Of a stretch of DNA of 64,000 nt, positions 44,469-56,500 are shown piece after piece. A program made the position numbers and the translations under genes. The stretch is taken from the NCBI RefSeq assembly GCF_003086295.3, contig NC_092038.1, positions 101,401,837 to 101,465,836 of the forward strand, written 5' to 3'. The notes beneath the pieces are model-generated. The model was not told the origin of the DNA, ran no database searches, and worked only from the letters and a program-made list of their open reading frames with translations. Origin of the DNA: Arachis hypogaea (lineage: Eukaryota > Streptophyta > Magnoliopsida > Fabales > Fabaceae). Position 1 is the first letter of the stretch. Each line of letters begins with the position of its first letter.

Positions 44469-45509
44469 CTACCCAAAATTTGGGTGATTCCTCCACCGCT
44501 GATTGTATGTCTTAGAATACGGATCATTATTGGGGTTTCTAGGACCACTCCCCATGTAATTGACCTGTTCAGAAGAGGATTGAGCATAATCATAATTATC
44601 ATTTTGCACAAAATTACCTGTCATGTCATAAGAGACCTCTTGGGGTGGATTTTGGGTATTGATAGCTGAGACTTGCATGCCACCCATCTGTTGAGTAAGT
44701 AGACTTATATGCTGAGACATAAGCTTGTTCTGAGCAAGAAGAGCATTAAGAGCTTCTACTTCCATAACACCTTTCTTCTGAGGAGCCTCAGAGTTCACAA
44801 GATTCCTGTTGGATGAGTATAAATATTGGTTGCTAGAAACCAATTCAATAAGCTCAATAGTCTCCTCCGGTGTCTTCTTCTTGTGCAATGAACCTCCTGC
44901 AGAATTATCTAAGCACATCTTAGACATTTCACCCAAACCTTCATAAAAGATATCTAGTTGGGTCCATTTGGAGAACATGTCCAGAGGGCATTGCCTAGTC
45001 AGTAACTTGTATCTCTTCCAAGCTTCATAAAGAGTTTCACCATCCTTCTGCCTGAAGGTCTGAACCTCCACCCTAAGCTTAGTCAGCTTCTTTGGTGGGA
45101 AAAATTTAGTGAGAAACTCAATAACAACCTTGTTCCAAGTATCCAAACTCTCCTTGAGTTGGGAATCTAGCCAAAGCTTTGCTCCATCCCTCAGAGCAAA
45201 CGGGAAGAGCATGAGTTTGTACACCTCTGAGTTCACCCAATTTGTTTTCATAGTATCACAAATCTATAGAAAATTATAAATAAATTGATCTGGGTCTTCG
45301 TGGAGAAGACCGTGATACTGGCAGTTTTGTTGCACCAAGGTGACCAATTGTGTTATCAACTCAAAGTTGTTTGCAGCTATAGGAGGCACCACAATGATTT
45401 TTCCATAAAGATCTGCAGTAGGAGTAGAATAAGAGCCAAGCACTCTCCTTTTTTGCTCATTTCCATTCGGATTTGCCACATTGGCATTACCAGTATTGTT
45501 AGGGTCCAT
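44469..45509 (-). pseudogene. gag: E2 Gag with one in-frame stop
   Basis: Two same-frame segments, 45264-45509 (starting MDPNNTGNANVANPNGNEQK) and 44469-45251, are separated by a single TAG at about 45264, where E1 has a sense codon (likely CAG). It keeps LMLFPFALRDGAKLWLDSQ, KFFPPKKLTKLRVEVQTF, ETLYEAWKRYK, DIFYEGLGEMSK and QKKGVMEVEALNALLAQNK, all matching the E1 Gag. It ends at WRNHPNFG, where the frame breaks. Confidence 0.9.
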
Positions 45510-45848
45510 AGTGGATTCTGCAGTCTTGTAAAGCCTTGCTTATTGTAAACGTCGCCTGAAAGTTCTTTCAGGTTCAGGATCAAAGTCTAAGAGATGTTCT
45601 TTGTCTCTATTCCTGCGCATAAACCAACAAAAGACAAGAAAAAGATGGGAATCTCTATGTCAGAGTACAGAGAATTCCCAGTGAGGTAACCTGTACTAGG
45701 AAATACCAAACTTAATTTCAAAAATTACTAAAAATATTAGTGCTAAATTTTTTTTTTCAAAAATATTTAAAGCAAAATTTAAATAAAATTAAAAATAAAA
45801 CGCCTAATCTAAGAAATCAAACAAATAATAGTTGTTAATCACTATCAA
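45510..45848 (-). other. Short leader of E2
   Basis: About 340 bases between primer site and gag, far shorter than the 1.5-kb leader of E1, with one degenerate TTAAGTTTGGTATT (about 45702-45715). Confidence 0.6.
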
Positions 45849-45867
45849 TCTCCGGTAACAGTGCAAA
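45849..45867 (-). other. Decayed primer-binding site of E2
   Basis: The minus strand reads TTGCACTGTTACCGGAGA after AGTTTT; E1 has TGGCGCCGTTGCCGGGGA after AGTTTT. Most differences are G-to-A or C-to-T, as expected from cytosine deamination. Confidence 0.75.
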
Positions 45868-45872
45868 AAACT

Positions 45873-47366
45873 TTGTGTGGGATTTTATAACCCACAAAAT
45901 AATCGGTAAGTGCACCGAGTCGTACCAAGTAATACCTCAGGTGAGTGAGGGTCGATTCCACGAGGATTGATGGATCAAGCAACAATGGTTGGTTAAACTA
46001 CTTAGTTAGGCAAACAAAAAAATAGTGTTTGAGTGTTCAAAGAGCATTAAATAGTAAATTCAGAGTTTGAAGACAGTAGGTGAATAAGTTGGGAATAAAA
46101 TATGGGAGAAAACAGTTAAGGCTTCAGAGTTATCTATTTTCCTGATTGATTTTTCTTATTGACTATTTTAATCATGCAAGATTTAATTCATGGCAAACTA
46201 TATATGACTAGACCCTAATTCCTTAGACCTTTCTAGTCTCTTCTAAAATTCATTAACTGCCAATTCCTTGGTCAATTAATTTCAATTAGAGGTGATGATC
46301 AAATTCCAGTTTATATGCCAACAAAACTCTAATTATCCAAAAATAAGAGGATTATATGTCACATATCCCATTAAATCTAAATAATTAAAATTTAGGAGAA
46401 ATATTTTTCAAGCTGTTGTTCAAGTAAAGAGCTTTTCCAAGTTATACAAGAACTCAATTAGAATATGGGTCATACTTCCGTTCCACCCAAATTCATAAGA
46501 TAAAGAACGAAAACAATTCTTGCAATATAAATCAAAACATGAATTAACATAGAAAAATAATAGTATCAATCCATACAATAGACAGAGCTCCTAACCTTAA
46601 CAATGGAGGTTTAGTTGCTTATGACTCAGAGAAGAAAATAAGGATTCAGGTAAATTGTCGAATACGGAATGTCCATTGGCATAGAATCCTAATATTTTTT
46701 TATATATAATCCTAATTAATTTAAAATCTAATATCTAAAATTAAGATAATATCTTTTCCTATAATATTTAAATTCAAATCAGAATTAATTATGGCAATCA
46801 GCAAGTCTTCAAGTGATGGATGGGGACCACTTGCTTTGTAGGACCCATGCCTAACTTGGTAAGTAATGAGAAGTGTTCCCCTGATTCCTTCATTCTGCAG
46901 CCTCTGATCTGTGCTTTCTGGGCCGAAAATTGGGTAAAAAACAGCCCAGAAATTGCCCTCAGCATTTTCTGCACATGGCGCATGTCATACGTACGCGTTA
47001 GTCACGCGTATGCGTCGATGGTCTTCTTCGCGTGTCACGCGTATGCGTCAAGTACGTGCACGCGTTGCTGTGGAACTTCGCTTTTCACGCGTACGCGTCA
47101 GGCACGCACACGCGTCGCCATGGAAAGCTCAAAAGCACGTGCACGCGTCAGGTACGCGCGCACGCGTCGATCTTTGCGATCCTTTCCTTTGATTCTTATG
47201 CTGCAGAAACTCCATCAAATCCAGCCGAATGCTACCTAAAATAAATAAAATTGCACGAGACTCAAAGTAGCATCCATAGTGGCTAAAAGACAATTAATTC
47301 TTGATTAAACTTACCAAATTAAATGCAAATTCACTAGGAAAAGATAAGAAAGGTGCCCATGCATCC
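45873..47366 (-). repeat. 5' LTR of E2 (1494 bp)
   Basis: Matches 36907-38378 over its whole length with scattered substitutions and small indels; contains the same palindrome array (46985-47170). The outer end reads CATCC instead of the expected TCA, a point change. Confidence 0.92.
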
Positions 47367-49995
47367 GTTAGGGATTGTGGAACTTAGTTTGAAGGCTTGG
47401 AAAGTTTGTGAAAGAAGGTTTTGTGGTGGTTTCGTGCTTGGAGGAAATCGGCCAAGGTATGTTTTCAGTTTTCTTTAAATAATATGTAATTTTCTGAGCA
47501 ACTTAGACGAGTAGACCTTAATATAGGATTGAATTGAATGAATTGTATGAATTGGTTAATTGTTGTTGAGTTCGTTGTGGTGATATGAAGTTGATGATGA
47601 TTGTTGATGTTGATGGATAGTTATGATGATTATTAATGCTGACGATAATTGATGATAATTATGAGTTTTGATAATGATGAATTGATGATAATGTGATTAA
47701 CTGATTGAAAGATTAAATACATGTAAAAATTGATGATCGATAGAAACTTTGAATGGTAATATTGATGTTGATGCGGACTAATGAAAATGGAAGAGCATTT
47801 ATGTGATTTAGGATGAATTGGAAGTTGTTGAATGAGTTGGATAAGGTGAGAGTTGAATGGTTTAGATCATTGAATGATTGAGAAATGGTTGAAAAATGTT
47901 TGATATGGACTTATGGGTTGTATTGCTATTGTTTGGGCTGTGATTAAATTGGTTTGGTTTGAGAGGTTTTGGTATTTTGAGGATTTGACAAATTTGCTAA
48001 AATCTTATTTTTAACCAATTTCAGCGAGTCATAACTTTGCCCTCAGACTTTGAAATTGAGTGAACCTTATTCCAAATTTGAGATGGTTGTGAGAGCTATA
48101 AAATGGCATAAAGATAAGAGAAATTGGAGTTTTGTCGAGAAAGTTATAAACGTCGGAAGTAAGGTATAAAAAACTAAACTCTATAATGTTACAGAGAACC
48201 AGAAATTCTGGTTTGTGTACCCACACACACTATCATGCGCACGCATAGGCCAGAGTGTGTGTTGCGAATTGTGCGTACACACGAAGGGGTGTGCGTACGC
48301 ACACCCTGGAAATTTTGCAAGTTGTGTGTACACACACTATGATGCGTATGCACAGGCTGTAAAAACCGTCTGGTATGTGCATATGCACAGTATAATGTGT
48401 ACGCACAATGCCTTATTTTTGCACTAAAACTTGTTTTTAACTGTTTGCCCTATTTTTAAATTAAATTTTAAAAAAACATTTATTTTTTTAATATTCATAT
48501 TTAATTATGACCAGATCAATCGATTCAATCTATGACTCATCGGTTGACCCAATGACTCGGTAATCCAGTTATATGACCAGATCAATTACCGATTCAGTTT
48601 TGATAACTATGCTTGACAAGGATGGTGGTTAATCCCGCTTGTCGAGGTTGAGACTCATAAGATTATTGGTAAGTCGCTATGCGCCTGGCAAGGACGGTGG
48701 TAAATCCTGCTTGTCAAGGTAACGGCACCGGCATAGTGGTTGTGGCAGTCTCCCGCCTAAGTTCATATGTGAGGGCTGAGATAGTATCCCACTCGCATAA
48801 CCTTTCTTGGCATAAGAGTGAGTTGGGTACTATATCCCAGGGTTGAAAGTGAGCCAGGCATTATATCGCAGGGTTGCGCATAAAAGTAAGCCGGACACTA
48901 TATCCCAAGGGTGCACTCAGTGAGCCGGGCACTATATTTCAGGGACGTGGAAGAAAGGCGACATCCAAAAGGATTGTCGGGTTGACAATTTGAACCGACA
49001 AGTGATATCACGAGCCAAATAGGATAGGCATTTATCATATATATTTTCTATATGCTTTTCTTGCTTTGATTACTTGAGTTATGCCTAATTGAATAATATG
49101 CCTAAGTTCTAATCGATCTACTCGCTGTATATGTATATTAATTGTGTTTTACTTGTCCACATTACTTGTATTTTACCGGTTTGAGGAGGATCAGTAGGCG
49201 GTGGCGATGGGATAGCGTGGAGGGTAGGTTGGCGAAGGCTGTGGGACAACGGTGACTGTTAAAGTAGAAATCCCTTAAGTTAGATAACCCTTTTATGGAT
49301 TTAAAGTATGTTTATAAGTTTTGAAATCTATATGCATGTGGGGAGTCCTAGGATTGCTTTTGCCTTCTCGGAACTTTATATCTTATCTATTAGGCACTAT
49401 TACCATACTGAGAACCCCGGTTCTCATACTATATGTTGTTGTTATTTTTCAGATGCATGTTGTAACCCAACTCGGTGAGTTTGCAGATGGTGATAGAATG
49501 GAGGATGGCTCAAGTTAAATTTGATTTACTTATTTGTTGTAGTCTCTCATTTTTGTATACTTTATGCCTTAGAGGATTTACTTCTGAAAACTTTGAGAGA
49601 TAGGATGTTAGCTGTTTTTATTATCAAAACCATAATGTATCTTTTGTTTAATCTAGTCGGCTTAAACTTCGCTGGCTGTAACTAGTTCTCTTTTTGGATA
49701 TTGAATATATAGCATTTGTTTACTTTAATTATTATCTTATGTATCCTGGAGCTATCTACAAAGTTTTATACATTATGTTTTGTTCTTTTTATGCCAATGC
49801 GCTTTAGTTATCGTGTTTGAATGCTTCGTGCTTTGTATCTCTGTTATATGTGTCTTTGATCCTTTATTTCTTTCATCAGGCTTCTAGTTATACTATTCCT
49901 TGATTACTATTGTATGGAGCTTTAGAATTATCGTGATGCTTTATCGCCTTTGCTTAACGGCTATAGGGTGAAGCTTAGTGTGATAGGGTGTTACA
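47367..49995 (+). repeat. Left LTR of the Del-type element, part after the E2 insertion
   Basis: Starts GTTAGGGATTGTGGAACTTA, matching 54428 onward. It contains the GTGCGTACGCAC-type palindromes (48215-48410), then Del-type repeats (GGTGGTAAATCCTGCTTGTC; CCGGGCACTATATCCCAGG variants at about 48835-48940), and ends GGGTGTTACA. ORFs in it are spurious. Confidence 0.85.
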
Positions 49996-50012
49996 TTTAG
50001 TAGTATCAGAGC
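49996..50012 (+). other. Degenerate initiator-Met primer site of the Del-type element
   Basis: TTTAGTAGTATCAGAGC after the LTR end resembles TGGTATCAGAGC. Confidence 0.7.
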
Positions 50013-50199
50013 AGTTCGTCCTCGTGAGCCTAATGGATGGACCGACTGTGTTTCATTGCATATTCTGGGTTGTTTTTCTTTTGTGCTATTTAAGATATCT
50101 ACTTGATATGCATAGCATGCTTGTTTGTGAGTACCTTTTTGGGATCGTTGAAGCACTAAGCTTGAGATATTAAGACTGATCACCTTGATATCGATTGTT

Positions 50200-51340
50200 T
50201 AGTGTGAACAGGACCCAAATAGATACTCGTAGGCAAGGTCGATCACGTACTCGGAGAGTGAGGAAAACCCATTGACCAATAACCATAACAAATTCATGGT
50301 GGCGATGATGAACTTAGCTAACAATATGCAAGAGAGCGCTGCTGCAATGGCTCAGGCTATGGGAAGGATAGGGCAACCAATCGAAAATGGAAACAGAGGA
50401 GGAACTAGAAATAACTTAAGTAGTGATGTCCCAAAGACTTTAGCCGCTTTCTTGAAAGTTAACCCCTCCGACCTTCAAAGGAACAACAAACCCTACTAAA
50501 GCAGACAACTGGTCCCGAGCTATGCAGCGTGCGTTGCAAGCTCAGCATGTTTTGGATAACCGATTCGTGGAGTTTACAGTATATCAATTAGTGGGCTAAG
50601 CTCATCATTGGTGGCAAGGACAGTGTCAATTGCTACAGCAACAGAATGTGGACATCCTATGGGCATTATTCCATACTGCTTTCTACCGAAAGTACTTTCC
50701 TGAATCATGCATTGAGGGAGGCCAGAGAATTAGAACTCATGCAGTTGAAGCAAGGGTTCATGACTGTAGCTGAGTACACCAACAAGGTCAAAAACTTTGT
50801 AGGTTCTCAAGGGTATGTCAGGGTGCTCCTGAGTCTTATGAGAGCTAAAAACATATCAAATACCAAGGAGGGCTTAAGGAGAGTATCATGAGTGTTGTGG
50901 CTATATTGGAGATTAGGAGGTTCTCTGAATTGGTAAACAAGACAAGAGTTGTAGAGGACTGTGCCAAGAGGACAGCTTTGATGAGAGATACTAGTGGTGG
51001 TGCAAATAACAAAGGTCGTGAAAAGTATTTTCCTCCAAGAGGCCAGAACTTCAAAAGGGATGGACATGCCCCTCAGCATCCCCAAGGTCAACGACATATA
51101 AAGGAGACTAACTATGACCAGTATAACTGGGTAAGAAGAGGAGGTAAATAGGCAAGGACTCAACAAGAGGACTTAAGGTGCCTGAAATACGGAAGGTACC
51201 ATCCGAAAATGTCGTGCATGGCTAGGTTTGTTCTATGTTACCACTACGGATTGCCAGGGCATATCTCTAAGTATTGTCCCTACAGGGGAAAGTCAGGATG
51301 CGAGTCGGTCTCAGTGACAGAGTTGAGAATCTCTAATCTG
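50200..51340 (+). pseudogene. gag: Del-type Gag remnant
   Basis: Fragments in shifting frames: NMQESAAAMAQAMGRIGQP (about 50325), then FLKVNPSDL (about 50450), TESTFLNHALREARELELMQ (about 50690), TVAEYTNKVKNFV (about 50763), SELVNKTRVVEDCAKR (about 50925). The zinc-knuckle region at about 51170-51290 has CYHYGLPGHISKYC, in which the second Cys of CX2CX4HX4C is Tyr. Many stops and shifts; not functional. Confidence 0.82.
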
Positions 51341-52169
51341 AGGTAATCTTAGGACCAAACTTACTTATGCCACCTGTAATGTCGCTTTTAGGGCTGGCAG
51401 AACTTAAAGTCTAGATAGCAGAACTGATTGACAAGGAAAAACTGATCCGACCAAGTAATTCCCCTTGTGGAACATCAGTTATATCACAGAAGAAGGAGGA
51501 TGGCAATATGAGGCTTAATACGAGAGAGTTTGTCCACAAATCCTTGTGAACTGATCTATCTTTTCTTTTGTAAATTGCATCGAAGTTCCTTGTTCCGGAA
51601 TTCTTCTTGGTGAATAATTTGAACTTTTTCCAATTCTATTCCTTGTTCACACGTATCCTTGCATGAAACTTGTACTCTTTGATGTGATCCTAAACTTGTT
51701 CTGACCCAATCAAGTGTGGAAAAAATTACTGTTAGGTTAAGCTACCTTCATTCACAGACTCGTGATTTTCTTAAAATCAGTAGGGACATATTTTGATTCA
51801 ATGTGCTTTATTGTTTTCACCAAGGATTCTTTCATTGGAATTCCTTTCTTGAGTGCTCTCTAATTGTCTTTCTGGTGCATTTTCTTATTTTCTATGACCT
51901 CGTTTGATCACAACACAGTGTATCTTTTCAATTTCTGGCCGGTACCATTCAAGTTGTTTGCTCTCTTTTGAGCTTCGTATCCCTTCAAATAAACTCGAGC
52001 TCATCTCGGCGTCGCGTGCATTCTTTATACACAACCATCAAAACGTTAGTTCCTTAAGACACGACTTATGAGTGCAAAAAATGGAACTTGTAAGTGTGCA
52101 ACATCACGAGGAGTGGTGAAGCTTTGAGTTTACAAATAGCATTACCTATGACTAAGTTGACACACAAGG
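51341..52169. other. Region replacing most of the Del reverse transcriptase
   Basis: Where protease and reverse transcriptase should be, I see only a short RT-like piece (about 51440-51530; VISQKKEDGNMRL-like) and then about 600 bases I cannot assign. It may be foreign sequence that replaced the reverse transcriptase. Confidence 0.4.
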
Positions 52170-53520
52170 GTGCCCCGTTGGTATGGACGTCAGATTGTGG
52201 GAAAAATTCTTCAAAACTTAAAGGAAAGATTAACTACAGTGCCAGTATTTGTGTTGCTTGAACCTCATGAACCATTAGGAATCTGTTGTGACACTTCGTT
52301 GATAATCTTGGAGTGCGTTTCGATGTAACATCAAGATATAGTGGCTTATGCGTCGTGATAGTTAAGGTCATACAAAGTGGATTCTTCGGCTCACGATTTG
52401 GAGCCTGTTGCAGTTGTGCTTGCATTGAAGGTGTGGAGCAAGGAGGAACTACCTCTATGGAGTTGGATTCCAAGTCCTCTCTGATAATAAGAGCTTGAAG
52501 TACATCTTTGATCAGGAAGAGCTCAACATACGTCAAAGGAGGTGAATAGATTTTCTTAGAGATTAAGATTTTGAATTAAGTTATCACCCCGAGAAGGCTA
52601 ATGTTATAGCGAATGCATTGAGCAGGAAGTCGCTGATGGTTGCTTGGATGAGAATCAAAGAAGAGGAGTTAGTAAACGAATTTGTAGAACTTAAGTTAGA
52701 TATTGTAGAAGTAGACAGGAAAATTCATTTGAATCACTTACATGTCTCCAGTACGTTTAAGGCTGAAATTTAGAAGGCTCAGCAAGATGAGCAAGAGCTT
52801 CAGAGAATGTTACGGTCGATTGGGAAGGAAAAGCAAGGAGAGGTTATCAAGGATGGAGAAGGTATGTGGAGATATAAGAGGAGGATTTGTGTGCCAAACG
52901 TTGGGAGTTTGAAGACAAGAGTCATTGCTGGAGGCTCATACAAGCGATCTCTCTATTCATCCTGAAATCACGAAGATGTACTATAACTTAAAGAAGATGT
53001 TCTGGTGGCTTAGGATGAAAGGTGATGTAGCATCACTTGTGTCCAAGTGTCTGACATGTCAAAAGGTGAAGATAGAGCCTTAGAGAACGTCGAGAATGCT
53101 ACAACCTCTTGAGATTCCCCAATGGAAGGGGAAAGGTGTTGCTGTGGATTTCGTAATGGGTTTGCCAAGGATTCGGGCAAGATTTGATGCGGTTTTGGTG
53201 AATCAAGTTTGTTGGGACCGGAATTAGTAGCTAAAAAACACTGAACAAATCGAGAAAATTTGAGTTAGGATTCTAACTGCGTAAAGTTATGCAGAATAGT
53301 GAAGGAACCTTTAGAGTTTGAAGCAGGAAATCATGTATTCTTGAAGGTTACTCCAATAACTGGGATCGGAAGAGCAATCAAAATGAAAAAGTTCTATTGG
53401 TAAATGTAGCCGGTGTAGAGCCAGACTGGAAGCACATACTTGAGAGCTAGAGTCAGAAGTGTGAAAGGATTATCTCGAGTTATTCTCGGATAAACCCAAA
53501 TTTTGAGAAAAAAAAGTTTA
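52170..53520 (+). pseudogene. pol: Del-type RNase H and integrase remnants
   Basis: RNase H start at about 52185-52320 (ERLTTVPVFVLLEPHEP, then CCDTSL), RNase H end at about 52570-52635 (YHPEKANVIANALSRKS), integrase zinc finger at about 52930-53080 (YNLKKMFWWLRMKGDVASLV, then KCLTCQKVK), core start at about 53115-53200 (IPQWKGKGVAVDFVMGLPRI), then a jump to the C-terminal domain at about 53310-53390 (FEAGNHVFLKVTPITGIGRA). Most of the catalytic core is deleted, and frames shift repeatedly. The YHPEKANV and GNHVFLKVTP blocks are diagnostic of the Del/Tekay branch. Confidence 0.82.
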
Positions 53521-53523
53521 ATT

Positions 53524-53535
53524 GGGAGGAGAGGA
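53524..53535 (+). other. Polypurine tract of the Del-type element
   Basis: GGGAGGAGAGGA directly before the LTR start TGTAAGAACC; the expected plus-strand primer position. Confidence 0.8.
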
Positions 53536-56500
53536 TGTAAGAACCGGAAAATTAATTAACCATCTAAATAAAATATGATAAATATAATTTAATTGTCCGA
53601 AATAGGTTGGAAAATTTAGATATCTTAATTAGAAAACTTAAAGGTGAGATTTGGATTCAATGAATTTTTCTGAGTGAAAAAATGTAATTTTCTGCAAAAA
53701 ATTGCGTAAAAACGCGTACCAGTTAAATTGGTCCGGCACTGCGAGTGAGGGAATTAAATTAATGAGTACATAAATTTAAGAAGTTAAATTTTCTAATTTC
53801 GAGAAGTTAAAATATTTCGGATAGAAAATTGGACACTTATTTTAAAGGTTTTGGCCCGAAATTGGGCCACACGAACCAAAAATGCTAACCGGTTGGCCCG
53901 GGCCCAAGTTGGGTCTAAACCCAACATATATATACCCATTTATGAGAAATTTCAGCCTCATTTTAGTCCTTGAGAGAGTGAGAGCCATGGTGAGATTGAA
54001 GAGGGGAAGAAGAAACCCTTTTTGTTACTATTCATCATTTTCTTCTTCCTTGGATCATAACTTTTGATTCGGAGCTCCGATTCACGTGTCGTTTGCAGTC
54101 ACGTCAAGATCTTCAATTCTTTCTAAACAAAGTAGTAATCAACTCGAATCCCATACTCCAATTTTTTGTTCTTTGACAAATTCGAGTTTTGGCTTTGTTA
54201 GATTGAGATTTTCATGGTTTTGGTTATTTATGTGTTATTCTAACTTGGGTGATTAATGGGTTTTACCCAAAGTTTTAGTGGACAAGTTAAAGATTCTCTA
54301 AATCTTTGTGGTTTGTAGAATTTATGAGTCCTAGTGTTAATTTTGGAACTTGTATAGTATTAGATTGAGAATACATGTTGTTTGGAGCTTAATCTGGTGA
54401 TAGGAGTGCTTTGATTTGCACTTTGGTGGTTAGGGCTTGTGGAACTTGGTTTAAAGGCTTAGAAAGCTTGCGAAAGAAGGTTTTGTGGTGGTTTCATGCT
54501 TGGAGAAAATCGGCCAAGATATGGTTTCGATTTTCTTTAAATAATATGTAATGTTCTGAGCAACTTAGGCTAGTAGACCTTAAAATAGAATTGAATTGAA
54601 TGAATTGCATGAGTTGGCTTAATTGTTTTTGAGTTGGTTGTGGTGATATGAAGTTGATGATGATTGTTGATTTTGATGAAGAGTTATGATCATTATTAAT
54701 GTTGACAGTAATTGATGGTTGTTATGAGTTTTGATGATGATGAATTGGTGATAATGTGATTAATTGAATGAAAGATTGAATACATGTAAAAATTGATGAT
54801 CGATAGAAATTTTGAATGGTAATATTGATGTTGATGTGGATTAATGGAAATGGAGGATCATTTATGTGATTTAGGATGAATTTGAGGTTGTTGAATGAGT
54901 TGGATGAGGTGAGAGTTGAATGGTTTAGATGATTGAGAAATGGTTGAAGAATGTTTTATACGGATTTCTGGGTTGTTTTGCTATTATTTGGGCTATAATT
55001 AAATTGATTTGGTTTGAGAGGTTTCGGTATTTTGAGGATTTGATAAATTTGGTAAAATATTATTTTTAACCAACTTCAGCGAGCCACAATTCAGCCCTCT
55101 AAATTTGGAATTAAGTGAACCTGATTTCAAATTTGAGATGGTTGTGAGAGCTTTAAAATGGTATAAAGATAAGGGAAATTGAAGTTTTTTAGAGAAAATT
55201 ATGAACGTTGGAAGTAAGGTATAAAAAACTAAACTCCGTAATGTTGCAGACAACTATAAATTCTGGTTTGTGCGCCCATGCACACTATCGTGCACATGCA
55301 CAGACTAGAGCGTGTGTTGTGAATCATGCGTACACACGAAGTGGTGTGTATACGCACACCTTTAAAATTTTGCAAGTTGTGCGTATGCACACTATGATGC
55401 GTATGCACAGGCTGGAAAAGGCGTCTGGTACGTGCATACGCACAGTATGATGTATACGTACAATGTCCTATTTTTGCCCTAAAACTTGTTTTTAACTGTT
55501 TGGCTTCCATAAGTCTTACCATTCCCTATATTCTTTGGTCTTATAATATTTAGCATGAGGACATGCTATTGTTTAAGTGTGGAGAGGTTGATAAACCCTA
55601 ATTTTAGGGTTTATCTTGTGTTGAATTTGGTGGGTTTCATCAAATTTTCTTACATTTATCCACTAAAATGTAGGCTTTCATGATTTCCTCCCCATTATGC
55701 TTTATAATTGAAAACATGCTTCCTGGAACTTAAAGATGCTAATTTTTAATCCTCTTCTATTACCATTCAATGCCGTGATGCGTTTGCTAAGTGATTTCAG
55801 GATCTATAGGGCAAGAATGACTTAGAAGATGGAATAGAAGCATGAAAAATTAAAAGGAACTTAAAGGGTTGAAGTTTTGAGAATTTGGTGCTCGTGCGTA
55901 TGCATGACCTTCTGTGTACGCGTGACCTGTGCAGAGTTCAAACGGCGTGCACGTGTGACCTTCCACGGACGTGTGACAAGCGGCACATGATTTTGTTAGA
56001 ATTGCACATGCCAGCGATTTCTGGACCTTTCTTGGACCCAAATCCACTAAATTCTGAATGGAGAAAGGCCAAGAATTGAAGGAGAAAGGGGGACCAGGAA
56101 GCATACACACAGGAGGACATAATTTAGCTAATTTTTTGTTCTTAGTTCTTCTAGAGAGAGAAACTCTTATTTCTCTCTAGGTTTTAGTGCTCTTTGATTG
56201 TCTTTTGCTTTAATTTCTGAATTGAAGCATGTTAATTCTAGTTTTATTGTCTTAATTTTAGTTTCCCTAGTTCTAATTTTGCTTAATTCATTTGCTAGTA
56301 TTACGTTCTTCTCCTTAGTTTTCTCTTATTTCTCATTTTGTGAACCTTCTTAATTTTGAATTCTCATTAATACATTGAGATTTTTATGTGCTATAGTTTT
56401 TGTTGAGTTGATATTATTGATAATTGTTAGTTGGTAGTTTTAATTTCTGTTTAATTTTGCATTTTAGCTATGTCTCTAACTATTGCACATCAAGTTTTTG

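Larger units (their letters stand above)
36907..47366 (-). mobile_element. Full-length Athila/Tat-like Ty3-gypsy element E2, 10.46 kb
   Basis: GTTAG flanks both ends (36902-36906 and 47367-47371) and the uninterrupted sequence exists in the right Del LTR (about 54428), so the borders are firm. LTRs are 36907-38378 and 45873-47366. On the minus strand the order is primer site, gag, protease, reverse transcriptase, RNase H, integrase, hairpin motif, 3' LTR. Each ORF carries stops or shifts. E2 is the autonomous-type relative of E1: its Gag matches the E1 Gag along its length and it shares the leader, hairpin and GGGAGGCAACC block. Confidence 0.93.

Noticed and set aside
50807..51166. 119-codon minus-strand ORF
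   Set aside because: Antisense shadow of the Del Gag remnant.
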